A DNA stretch of 64,000 nt from Bacteroidales bacterium (GTDB lineage Bacteria; Bacteroidota; Bacteroidia; Bacteroidales; VadinHA17), in assembly GCA_009877105.1 (NCBI GenBank), contig WXFD01000023.1, positions 1-64,000 of the forward strand, in the 5' to 3' direction. The notes below the pieces were generated by a model, which saw only the letters and a program-made list of their open reading frames with translations, was not told where the DNA came from and ran no database searches. The translations under genes and the position numbers were made by a program. Positions 8,520-16,817 of the stretch are shown here, one piece after another. Position 1 is the stretch's first letter. Each line of letters opens with the position of its first letter.

Positions 8520-8856
8520 ATCGGGATATTTTAGTTCTGACTCAGATATCAATTTCTAATCCTCAAAAAATCAATAATATTATTAAATGGATCTATATCA
8601 ACAATAAAATAAAAAGCCATGGTTCTTAATCCTTTTAGCCTTGATGATGACTTAACTACTGATTGGTCATTTAAAGATAAGGTCATTCAAACTAAATAAA
8701 AAGTATTTCATCAATCAGATGACACGTTTTGTCAAATTTATAATAAGTTTTATCCAATGAATAAAAACGAACGGTTATTTGATAAAAGATTTACAGAGTT
8801 GGATCACTTGAAAAATCTTTCAGAGAGACTTAAGGAATAATTTGATGGAGGGTTTT
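8520..8856. other. Spacer with two tiny ORFs
   Basis: Two plus-strand micro-ORFs stand here, one starting MVLNPFSLDDDL (about 8619) and one starting MNKNERLFDKRF (8758-8841). They are 26-28 codons long, and the residues look protein-like rather than random, so they may be remnants of a decayed gene. I see no other feature. Confidence 0.3.
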
Positions 8857-9411
8857 TTAAGATTTTCTTTCAATTATGGTTACTATTTTCTGACCATGAT
8901 TTCTGTATTTTATAAAATCATAATCGGCGGTAACTATTTTGAATTCGCTTTTTGAGGATAATTCAAGATAATAACTGTCATTGAAATCAATTGACTGAAA
9001 ATGGTTCAATATTTTATTGATTTCAATAACATTAAAATTATCAGATTCCTTTCTACAAATACTTAGGATGTTATTAATTACGGAGGCTATGATTCCAACG
9101 GTTTTTTTGTATCTGTTTGATCCAACGAACTCTTTCTTAAAGTTTGCATTGAAACGCCCTTCTCTTTTTTGCCATAGTTTAAAATCTGATCTTAAATAGG
9201 CATTAGCAAATTCACATAGGACTAAACTAGTTATGAATATGGAGCTCTTTGAGGATTGTGCTTTTTTTAGGAATAATGAAAATGCTCTTTGTTCTTTTTC
9301 ATGGTAACCTCCCAAAGGACAAAACAGGTGCATCCATACGGAAGTATCAAAAAGGAACAGATCCGAATTCTTTGGGGAATACATGGAAATATCAATTACC
9401 TCAAATCCCAT
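8857..9411 (-). CDS. PIN-domain protein (VapC-like RNase fold)
   Basis: The 184-residue protein has the acidic pattern of PIN nucleases: D22 in LFDTSVW, E67 in LCEFANAY, an Asp in DFNDSYY and an Asp in TADYDF near the C-terminus. PIN domains are Mg-dependent RNases, often toxins. Its start overlaps the end of the STAS-like gene by 11 bp, so the two are translationally coupled. The partner is not a typical VapB-type antitoxin, so this may be a non-classical toxin module or a regulated RNase. It is the last gene of an MT-A70 / STAS-like / PIN operon. Confidence 0.8.
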   Translation of the reverse strand: MGFEVIDISMYSPKNSDLFLFDTSVWMHLFCPLGGYHEKEQRAFSLFLKKAQSSKSSIFITSLVLCEFANAYLRSDFKLWQKREGRFNANFKKEFVGSNRYKKTVGIIASVINNILSICRKESDNFNVIEINKILNHFQSIDFNDSYYLELSSKSEFKIVTADYDFIKYRNHGQKIVTIIERKS

Positions 9412-9748
9412 AAATTATGTCATTAACTATTTCAGTGAAAGACTCTGGATCATTGTAATACTCTTTGGATCGTTCGATTACTTCCTCTAGTAGTTGTTTT
9501 GTGTCATCTTTTAGATTAATAATTATAAGATGATTGTTTATCTCATCTTCCTTAAAATACTTAAATAATTGACCAAATGCTGCGTTAAGAAAAGGAACAG
9601 TTACAAAAGTAACTTCGGAAAAATCTACAGTTATTTTTCGCTTTGAGTTAATACCGTCTTTTATTATTCGAAACAATTTTTTGCCATCTGCAAAGCTAAT
9701 GGCCTCATGTGCCTTAATAATATCGAGTAGTAGTAGCAATAATAACAT
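9401..9748 (-). CDS. STAS-like (DUF4325) domain protein
   Basis: I chose the ATG at 9748, five bases after the stop of the upstream methylase; a longer frame from 9811 would overlap that gene. The 115-residue protein has the DUF4325 pattern: SFADGKKLFRIIKDGI, then KITVDFSEVTFVTVPFLNAAFGQLF, then a basic/acidic C-terminal helix. Proteins of this type are STAS-like and often paired with a partner such as a HATPase; their role is unclear. The N-terminus is a run of seven leucines encoded by TTA/CTA triplets. The overlap with the PIN gene (11 bp) suggests it controls or chaperones that protein. Confidence 0.75.
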   Translation of the reverse strand: MLLLLLLLDIIKAHEAISFADGKKLFRIIKDGINSKRKITVDFSEVTFVTVPFLNAAFGQLFKYFKEDEINNHLIIINLKDDTKQLLEEVIERSKEYYNDPESFTEIVNDIIYGI

Positions 9749-9752
9749 AACC

Positions 9753-10688
9753 CTAACTAAGTATTTCCTGATTCCCGAAACTTGTCCAGCCCTCCCGTTT
9801 ATTTCTAGCAAAGAGTTCTATTTTTTTTGAATTTGGATAAAGATCTTCTATCATATTATAAAAGAATTCAGGCTTTTTTGAGTGTTCGGTTCTTTCTTCA
9901 GTATACACACTATCATAAAGTTTCACATTTTGAATAGGATAGGTTCCCTTAACGCACAACAACAGAATCTCGTGGCGAACCGAACTATAGTAACCAATGT
10001 TATGTAAGACCTTGTCCCAGATAAAACTGGTTTTGTATTCAAATCCCCATGCCCGAACAACTTCAAAGCTCCTTTCAAGAAATCCCGATGTTGTCCACAT
10101 AAATAAAACTGCATTGGTGTCCGTCATTTCTCTTATCGGCATGGAACATATCTCCTCTATGTCCATCGTGGGATAATAATTATCTGGCAAGGTTGCACCC
10201 AGCTCAGTTTCGTATTTCCAGGGTGGATCGGCATAGAACAATTGAAAAATACCTTCAGGCAATTCGCTGTCAGAGTTGTAAATAACACCATCCCTTCTTA
10301 ATAGCCGCCTCAATTCTTTAACAGTCAAGTGATTTGTTGCTGCCTTCTCAAGGTATTCAACCTGTTTTGCAGGGGGAAGTTTAACAACCTCGATATGGTG
10401 TGAGAATGTCAAATCTGCGCGGCGCCGCGCACTTTCAATCTTTTCCGACACAAGTTTTATGTATCTCAGAGTGCCCTTTTCATAGCCCGTTTCTTCGATC
10501 ATGTCATCATACATTCCCCATCTCTGCTCCCTGTATGCCAGACAGTCTCCGATCCAAAATTGAACACTCCCTTCAATTTCACGGAGAGCCCTGAATACAC
10601 TTGTCCATTCAGACTTTGTTACATCTCGTCTGAATTTTAAAGTGGTTTTGGTCAGCTCGCAATATTTTTCGACAAGTGCAAGACTCAT
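9753..10688 (-). CDS. MT-A70 family adenine methyltransferase
   Basis: The C-terminal part carries the MT-A70 catalytic motif DPPW (in LFYADPPWKYE), followed by PTMDIEEICSMPI, VLFMWTTSGFLERS and the RHEILL region typical of this N6-adenine methylase family. The N-terminal 150 residues are helical and basic (SARRRADLTFSHHIEVVKL) and may bind DNA, as in ParB/KorB-like phage proteins. I chose the ATG at 10688; an upstream ATG at 10748 adds 20 residues without visible domain sequence. It opens the operon with the STAS-like and PIN genes and has no matching endonuclease nearby, so it may be an orphan modifier that protects against host restriction. Confidence 0.88.
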   Translation of the reverse strand: MSLALVEKYCELTKTTLKFRRDVTKSEWTSVFRALREIEGSVQFWIGDCLAYREQRWGMYDDMIEETGYEKGTLRYIKLVSEKIESARRRADLTFSHHIEVVKLPPAKQVEYLEKAATNHLTVKELRRLLRRDGVIYNSDSELPEGIFQLFYADPPWKYETELGATLPDNYYPTMDIEEICSMPIREMTDTNAVLFMWTTSGFLERSFEVVRAWGFEYKTSFIWDKVLHNIGYYSSVRHEILLLCVKGTYPIQNVKLYDSVYTEERTEHSKKPEFFYNMIEDLYPNSKKIELFARNKREGWTSFGNQEILS

Positions 10689-10899
10689 TATAGTCGCAAA
10701 AGTGTTACTACTTTCTTGCGAGTTACTAATAATGTGGGCAATTAGCAAGAACTTTTGAAAGGAATTCCTCTCTAAACTTTAATACCATGATGATTCTACT
10801 TGGCAGAATAAAAACATCCGATGGTTTATGATGTAATAAGGTTGCAATTTGCTAGCTGGTGAAAATAATCCATCATGTCTTGAGCATAGTTTATTTATC

Positions 10900-12516
10900 C
10901 TACTTAGGCTTCTGTAATTTATGTTTTACTTTTTTCCAATGGGCTTTCTGTTCAGGTGTAAACATTTCTTTCGGAGGATGATATTCAATCTTGCCATTCT
11001 TCTTTTCCTTTTCCCATTTAGGATAAACCTTCTTCTTCAGTAATTTATCTCGCTCCTCCTGCTCATCAATAAATCCTGGTGGTGGAATTTTTATTAGTCG
11101 CACCTCTGAAGCTAGCGCAAATTCTGGATTAAGTTCATAGCCAATGTAATAACGGGCGTTTCTTCTGGCATACTCCCCTGTAACTGCCGTCCCAGAAAAT
11201 GGGTCAAGGATGGTGTCTTCTTCTCTGGTTGTTAAAAGGGCACATATTGACGGCACATCTATTGGGAAGGTAGCACTATGAGTTAGGTGGAATCCCCTTT
11301 TATCTTTTGATTCCTTTCTTAAATCCGCCGTGTTTGAGGCTTTAGTCTTTAATACGCCATCTCGATAATCCAGGTATGAGATAACCTTTGGATCAATTTT
11401 GCCAGCGCCATATGAAACTTGCTTTTGTGGATCATCCAAGTCTTTAAGCCACTCATCATTATAATAAAAGTTTTCCGACTTAACAAAATGATAAATGGGT
11501 TCGTGTCCCCTAACACTCCTTGGTCCTCTAGTGTATTGAGGATTGACTTTTATCCACAATAGTTCGTCATTAAATCGAAATCCAAGATCCAGCATCCTTA
11601 AAAGGAATTTATGAGGCACGGCCTGATATTTTCCATCTATTACGCAGTCATTAATGTTTACAAAACAGCTTCCGTCATCTCTTAGCACTCTATGGCATTC
11701 TCTGAAAATAGCCATTAGATTATCAAGATATTTTTCAATGGAATCCTCCATACCAATTTGTTCATTACCAATACCGTAGTCTCTCATTTGAAAATACGGT
11801 GGGCTAGTAATAATGCTGTTTATCGTGCCACTTTCGATTTCAGACATGTCCTCGGAGGACTTCTGGTAGATGGTTGTCCAGTTGCTCTTTATCTCATACT
11901 TTTTGGGTATAATAGAATCATTGTGCTTCCTCCTTGTTTTATCTGTCAAGCTTTGAAACTGTCCATTCAAAGTAGTTTTATGCTTATCAAGGGAAGTAAA
12001 GACATTTTTGTACTGTTTCGATTCTTTACCAAATAACTCACTGGCCATTTTGTCAACAGCCTTTAGTTTATCCCGTGTATCTCTCGGAACGGCCTTCATA
12101 AATTTATCTCGTTTTTCCTTAAGGTTTTTCAGGTCAGGATTAAGGTCTGTCCGTTGGCCTTTCTTGATTTTGTAGTGCTCCTCAAAGAAGTTCAATTCCT
12201 TCAATATCTCGCTGTAGGATTTTTTCCGTTGCTGATTTGTGGATATTGATATGATATCCATTTCCTCCTGATCAATATTTTGAAAAATTACAGGTACTAG
12301 AGTGATGCCCAAATCTTTTGCGACCTGGAACCTCAAGTTACCAGAGATAATTTCATGAGTCTCTTCATTAACAAGGAGAGGCTCAATAATCCCTTCTTGT
12401 TCAATATTCTGTTTGATATTGTCATAATTCTCGGGAGTCTGATACATCTCAAGCTTCTTCTTGTTAGGGTGAATCGTATCAATATTCACCATGATACCCT
12501 CTATTTTTTTATTCAT
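10900..12516 (-). CDS. ParB-like domain fused to DNA methyltransferase
   Basis: The first 110 residues form a ParB/sulfiredoxin-like domain with the box IISGNLRFQVAKDLG. A helical linker of about 100 residues follows. Then comes a beta-class methyltransferase: motif IV SPPY (TSPPYFQMRDYG) precedes motif I DPFSGTAVTGEYA, which lies near the C-terminus. SPPY enzymes make N4-methylcytosine or N6-methyladenine; the base cannot be told from the motif. ParB-methylase fusions are common in phages and mobile elements, where they modify the element's own DNA. It is separated from the MT-A70 operon by about 200 bp on the same strand. Confidence 0.87.
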   Translation of the reverse strand: MNKKIEGIMVNIDTIHPNKKKLEMYQTPENYDNIKQNIEQEGIIEPLLVNEETHEIISGNLRFQVAKDLGITLVPVIFQNIDQEEMDIISISTNQQRKKSYSEILKELNFFEEHYKIKKGQRTDLNPDLKNLKEKRDKFMKAVPRDTRDKLKAVDKMASELFGKESKQYKNVFTSLDKHKTTLNGQFQSLTDKTRRKHNDSIIPKKYEIKSNWTTIYQKSSEDMSEIESGTINSIITSPPYFQMRDYGIGNEQIGMEDSIEKYLDNLMAIFRECHRVLRDDGSCFVNINDCVIDGKYQAVPHKFLLRMLDLGFRFNDELLWIKVNPQYTRGPRSVRGHEPIYHFVKSENFYYNDEWLKDLDDPQKQVSYGAGKIDPKVISYLDYRDGVLKTKASNTADLRKESKDKRGFHLTHSATFPIDVPSICALLTTREEDTILDPFSGTAVTGEYARRNARYYIGYELNPEFALASEVRLIKIPPPGFIDEQEERDKLLKKKVYPKWEKEKKNGKIEYHPPKEMFTPEQKAHWKKVKHKLQKPK

Positions 12517-12713
12517 AGCATTTTGGATTTAACCTCTTCAGATTTCTGATGAAGTTAAATGTAGCAAAAAAAAATCATCGATTTTATAGAATTCATTTCG
12601 AAATGCAATTGCCATGACATGTTTATTGTATAAGAGTTTGGCCTGTGATTCTTTTTACTGTTAGACTTGACTTTTTAAAAAATTTTCTTTATCATTTGCT
12701 TGAACATAGTCAA

Positions 12714-12791
12714 TGTTGATGGCTTGACCGAAGTTCATAAGATATTTAAGGCCTCCCCAATTAACTGCCATCAACAGTGACATCGGGGAGG
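12714..12791 (+). promoter_or_regulatory. Possible RNA pseudoknot covering the ribosome binding site
   Basis: Stem 1 pairs TGTTGATGGC (12714-12723) with GCCATCAACA (12767-12776), 10 perfect bp. Stem 2 pairs CCTCCCC (12752-12758), which lies in the loop of stem 1, with GGGGAGG (12785-12791) outside it, 7 G-C-rich bp. This is an H-type pseudoknot layout, or two competing folds. GGGGAGG is the only Shine-Dalgarno-like sequence, 13 bases before the ATG at 12805. It could act as a translational switch, a leader or a protein-binding site. Confidence 0.5.
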
Positions 12792-12804
12792 ATTCTTTTT
12801 AATA

Positions 12805-14121
12805 ATGTTTAGCTTATTTGATGATGGAATTACTAAAACAAAAACATCAAAATTCATTAGTATCACAGATTTGGTTGGGATTATCCGTAATAATCCCTAT
12901 GCTTGTCAGATAGATACCATAAGGAATTTAAGAAAGAACGGAGATGAGTATTACAAAAAGCTCAAATCTCAATTACCGCATATTACTCCAGTATGTATGG
13001 TTAGAGAAAGAAACCTCTCAGATGATAATCTTGAAAAAAATCTGATCCAGTTTTCCCAATATCTGTATTACGACCTTGACCATAGTAGTCCTGAAGTATT
13101 CAAGGATTACTTTATAAAAAAATATGGACATCTGGCTGCCCTTATTTGCATTTCAAGCAGCGCAGGTGGCATTTCAGTATTGTTCAAGGTAAAAAATCAC
13201 ATTACTACAGACAATTTCTCTCTCATCTGGCAAAAAGTGAGGGAAACAATACTATCAGAGGAGATCGTAGATAAAAAATGCTGTGATATCGGCAGGGCCA
13301 TGTTTATTTCCGATGATCCATCAGTATTTTACAATTATGAAAATGAGATTGAGATTGAGATTGAACTGGCCAATGAACCTATTAAAAAAAGAGTAAAACA
13401 GTCTAAAACCTGTAAGGATTTAAATTTTACACTGAATTACTCTTTTTCTATTATTGCTATAGATAAAGTTCTTGAAAAATTAATTACTAGAACAGTAGTT
13501 CCAGTAGCAAATCCGATAGTTGATTACAAGCCTGTTGAATGTATTAATGTATTTATTCAAAAAAATATTAAAGATGGAACCAAACATAAAATTTATACAA
13601 GTATGATACATGCTCTGGTATTTTTAAATCAAGATATTGAAAATGAATATATTTTCTCATATATGTTTTATGTCAACAATAGGTTCGCCAAGCCAAAAAT
13701 GGAAAAAAGAGAGTTTATCCGGTTGTTTAATACAATTATTAAGGGGATCAAAGAGAAAGGTATTTCAAGAGTCAGAGGGAAAATAAGGTATGTTCATTTT
13801 AATCCAGAATGTAATCTTACCAAGATAGAGAAAACTACTGTGGCTAACTTTCTTAATGGTTGCAAAAGAAAAAATGATTCGATTGAGAAAATTCTGAGCG
13901 CCAAGACCAAGCTGGAGACAGAAGGTCTTAAGGTTACTCAAAAGAGAACTGCTGAAATTTCGGGATTGTCTCGTAAAACTGTCCAAACATATTATAAATC
14001 CCGTCTGATTGATATGGAGGAGATTGTTGAAATGATTAATAACTCATTTTCCAGAAGGTCAGGAGAGCAAGATCGTGTATCAGGATTGAATAGAAACGAT
14101 GCGGTGCAGCTCCTTTTGTAA
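12805..14121 (+). CDS. BT4734/VirE N-terminal domain protein
   Basis: The N-terminal 190 residues match the BT4734-like/VirE-N domain common in Bacteroidota mobile elements (YLYYDLDH, LAALICISSSAGGISVLFKV, CCDIGRAMFISDDPSVFYN). This domain has the fold of archaeo-eukaryotic primases and is usually fused to or beside a primase-helicase. Here the remaining part is helical and ends in a helix-turn-helix (GLKVTQKRTAEISGLSRKTV). So it looks like a stand-alone replication or regulatory protein of the island. No primase or helicase partner is next to it. A possible pseudoknot covers its ribosome binding site. Confidence 0.75.
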   Translation: MFSLFDDGITKTKTSKFISITDLVGIIRNNPYACQIDTIRNLRKNGDEYYKKLKSQLPHITPVCMVRERNLSDDNLEKNLIQFSQYLYYDLDHSSPEVFKDYFIKKYGHLAALICISSSAGGISVLFKVKNHITTDNFSLIWQKVRETILSEEIVDKKCCDIGRAMFISDDPSVFYNYENEIEIEIELANEPIKKRVKQSKTCKDLNFTLNYSFSIIAIDKVLEKLITRTVVPVANPIVDYKPVECINVFIQKNIKDGTKHKIYTSMIHALVFLNQDIENEYIFSYMFYVNNRFAKPKMEKREFIRLFNTIIKGIKEKGISRVRGKIRYVHFNPECNLTKIEKTTVANFLNGCKRKNDSIEKILSAKTKLETEGLKVTQKRTAEISGLSRKTVQTYYKSRLIDMEEIVEMINNSFSRRSGEQDRVSGLNRNDAVQLLL

Positions 14122-14395
14122 TTTGTAATACCAACACCAGTCTTTCTCTGAAAAAATGATGAATAAAGTTTGTCGTAATTCCTGTATGATGTAAATCTTG
14201 GTATGGACAAGGTATGTCAGTACCAAAATCCTATATCAGCCACTTAAAGTCAGATTTGTTGAATTCTTTGATGATTAAAACCCTCATAAGATTACACTTG
14301 AGGTATTGACTCATGCTTTAAACTCATAAGATTTTAATTATTATAAATCTTTGTCAAAGTGAGGCGATTTGTACTACATAAAGATATTTATAAGC

Positions 14396-14560
14396 ATGGG
14401 ACCAAAATCAAGAAAAGTAGTTATACGCATTACTGAGTCACAGGCCAGATGGTTAACGGAAGTAATAATTCAGGAACAAAAGACTCAGTCGCAGATTATT
14501 CGCACTGCAATAAATGATTACTTAGTTGAGAATCTTTACAAAAAGGAGAAGGAAAATTAA
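14396..14560 (+). CDS. Small ribbon-helix-helix protein
   Basis: The 54-residue product (start ATG at 14396, TTG at 14369 also possible) fits a ribbon-helix-helix DNA-binding domain: beta strand SRKVVIRIT, helix ESQARWLTEVIIQEQ, turn, helix TQSQIIRTAINDYLV, basic tail. Such proteins are repressors, antitoxins or auxiliary mobilisation proteins. There is no toxin or relaxase next to it, so the role is open. Confidence 0.6.
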   Translation: MGPKSRKVVIRITESQARWLTEVIIQEQKTQSQIIRTAINDYLVENLYKKEKEN

Positions 14561-15263
14561 AGGAACTTACCTAACGGACAGGGTGAGTAAACAAGAGAGG
14601 GTGAGTCTGCATAAGAAATTAAAAGAAATATTCCAACCTTTCTGATGTTGACCTAAAGAAGATGCTAGTTGTTCTATGTTTCCTCAAGGATCTAAAGCTC
14701 AATGATCCGTCGGATTGAAAAAGAAGACTGGTCGATCCCCTAGGTAAAAGAACCATGGAGTATATGTTTATCTCATTCCTTAAAGAGTACCAGGGTTTAT
14801 AGCTAAGTCTTAAGCAAACTAAGCCGTGGCCCGCTAAGATCTAAATAAATTTACCAGAAGTCAGAAATCAGGCAGCAACATTGGGAAGCCTCGATAAAGA
14901 TCCAACCTTCAGAATGGGATTGTAATTCTATTGATATATAGATAGATGGGTGTTATTAATGTAATTTGCTGCCTGATTTTAGGGCCGCTTCCAAAGATCT
15001 CCTCAGAGTGCAAATTCAGCAAGATAGGGCCTTTGAATGCATGCTTCAGTCGGCAGAAAGTAACCAAATTGCAGACAATCTTTATCATCGCTAACTTATA
15101 CTTATAATAAAAGTATTAAGGGAAAGGGTCTTGTTGACGCTCGCCTGTGTTACTTTAAATCATAACTAAAATAAACGCAAATGTTGGCTCAAAAAGCAGT
15201 TAAAAACTGAGGCAAAGTCAATCATTTGTATTATTTTTATAGTGACATTAAAAATAGCACATT
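14561..15263. other. Gene-poor stretch with inverted repeat and ORF debris
   Basis: An inverted repeat AAATCAGGCAGCAA (14865-14878) with TTGCTGCCTGATTT (14966-14979) encloses 87 bases. Two short out-of-frame stretches (around 14644-14718 and 14719-14802) read like protein (DVDLKKMLVVLCFLKDLKLN, then GKRTMEYMFISFLKEY) and may be a decayed gene. An origin of transfer cannot be excluded but nothing supports it. Confidence 0.4.
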
Positions 15264-15875
15264 ATGAAGGTGAAATATAACCGTGTTTCAACCCTACAAC
15301 AGAGTGGAGACAGGTTCACTGCAGATACCGACAGTTACGACCTCGTGTTAATGGATAAAGTTTCTGGATCTGTCGGCTTCAAGGATAGGCCAAAAGGGAG
15401 AGAACTGATAAAACTTGTTGAAGAGGGTAAAGTAACAGATTTAATAATTGAAGAATTTTCGAGGTTAGGGCGGAATACAGGTGATTGCATTAGGACGCTT
15501 GAGTGGTTGGAAGAAAAAAATATCAATGTGATTGTTAGGAATCTCGGAATTCAATCCAGACCTAATGGCAAGAAGAACCCTGTTTGGAAAATGATGTCAG
15601 CCGTTATGTCCAGCATGCACGAACTGGAATTGGAGAATATAAAGGAACGTACTACTGTTGGCCGACAGGTTTACGTGCAGAAAGGGGGAGTTCTTGGTCG
15701 CCCTAAAGGTTCTAACCAATCAGAAACAGAATTTCTTAAAAAAGACAAGAGTTCGGCTGTACTAAAGTCTTTAAAGAAGGGGTTGACCGTCAGGGAAGCC
15801 AGCAAGGTAGCGGGTGTTTCAACGAGGTCAGTAATGAAAGTGAAGAGGTTGGGTATAAAACATGGTATTTTGTAA
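15264..15875 (+). CDS. Serine recombinase, resolvase/invertase type
   Basis: The 203-residue protein has the N-terminal resolvase domain with the serine nucleophile in YNRVSTLQQ (S9), the conserved FSRLGRNTGD region (Arg and Asp of the active site) and the dimer helix (HELELENIKERTTVGR). It ends with the GRPKGS hinge and a C-terminal helix-turn-helix (GLTVREASKVAGVSTRSVMKV). It may invert or resolve DNA within the island or act as a second mobility enzyme. It is followed 18-30 bp later by an unknown gene that may be co-transcribed. Confidence 0.9.
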   Translation: MKVKYNRVSTLQQSGDRFTADTDSYDLVLMDKVSGSVGFKDRPKGRELIKLVEEGKVTDLIIEEFSRLGRNTGDCIRTLEWLEEKNINVIVRNLGIQSRPNGKKNPVWKMMSAVMSSMHELELENIKERTTVGRQVYVQKGGVLGRPKGSNQSETEFLKKDKSSAVLKSLKKGLTVREASKVAGVSTRSVMKVKRLGIKHGIL

Positions 15876-15904
15876 TCTGTAATATCCATTCTGTGGTCAG
15901 GCCC

Positions 15905-16426
15905 ATGCAAGTTGGATTTGAGAAGAAGTTACTCGAACTTGGATTGTCCTACAGTATGGATAATGGTGATTTTTATACTATTTCAAGTCAAACGGATAGT
16001 GGAAACCGCATTAATGTTCACTTGATAGCATCCTCACCGTCCATTAAACAAAAACATGGGAGTAAAAATGGGAATGAAACAGAGGCTATCGGTTTGTTTA
16101 AATTTAAACAATTAGCAACTGAGACTAAACCTGATTTTTTCATTTTTGCCCTTCGGATTCCATTTAAGATAGAACCTGATTTCCTCATTATTCCTAAGGA
16201 AGAGTTGAAAAGGAGGGTTCTTAACAGGAATCTTCGATATAACCTCAGCAAAAAATATGAGATGGTATTTTGGATCATGCTAGATGGGTCAATTTATGAA
16301 ACCACAGGTATATCACCAGAGGCAGAGTGGTATTATCTGAGTTGTAGTGATAATGGGAGGATGGCCGATAATACAGATTTGGATTATACAGCCTTTCTGA
16401 ATAACTGGGGATTGTTGAATCTATAA
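15905..16426 (+). CDS. Unknown protein, possible restriction-endonuclease-like fold
   Basis: I do not recognise the family with certainty. The 173-residue protein (start ATG 15905; GTG 15893 is also possible) contains KPDFFIFALRIPF-KIEPDFLIIPKEELKRR, which resembles the core strands of PD-(D/E)xK-like nucleases; a clear E/D-x-K pair is not seen, so an active nuclease is not shown. It sits directly behind the serine recombinase, on the same strand, and may be transcribed with it. Confidence 0.45.
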   Translation: MQVGFEKKLLELGLSYSMDNGDFYTISSQTDSGNRINVHLIASSPSIKQKHGSKNGNETEAIGLFKFKQLATETKPDFFIFALRIPFKIEPDFLIIPKEELKRRVLNRNLRYNLSKKYEMVFWIMLDGSIYETTGISPEAEWYYLSCSDNGRMADNTDLDYTAFLNNWGLLNL

Positions 16427-16817
16427 CAGTAACCAAGCCTGTTACAAATCTAATTACGATCGTTCGGATCTTCGTGTTTGTATTATAAGTCAATCTGCAA
16501 ATCACCATTGCTGGTTGACATTCCAGATTTTATCTTTTGTCAGAACCAACTTAACCATACCATTCAATGAAATCTTTGCAGGTTGAGTTTTCCTGCCGAC
16601 TGATCCCCCCTCCCCATCATCCCCCTGGAGGCCTGCCCGAGGGAACCGATAGGTATCCCCCCGTATATTACAGTATATCTGATAGATAGAAGCAGGTACA
16701 ATACTTACATGGGAAATTTTGGCAAATTTTACTGAAAACCTAAGAATGTCATTGAAGTCTGAATCCGATTCAAAAATTTTTTTTAAAATTTTGGCGATTT
16801 TGAGAATAAATAGTCTG
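16427..16817. other. Gene-free spacer between convergent genes
   Basis: The spacer separates the 3' ends of the unknown gene and the type ISP gene. It contains a C-rich run (about 16606-16630) and A/T-rich runs near 16770-16800. I see no ORF or RNA gene; no strong hairpin was found. Confidence 0.5.

Noticed and set aside
9720-9750. Phase-variable frameshift tract
   Set aside because: The unit is three bases, so slippage does not shift the frame.
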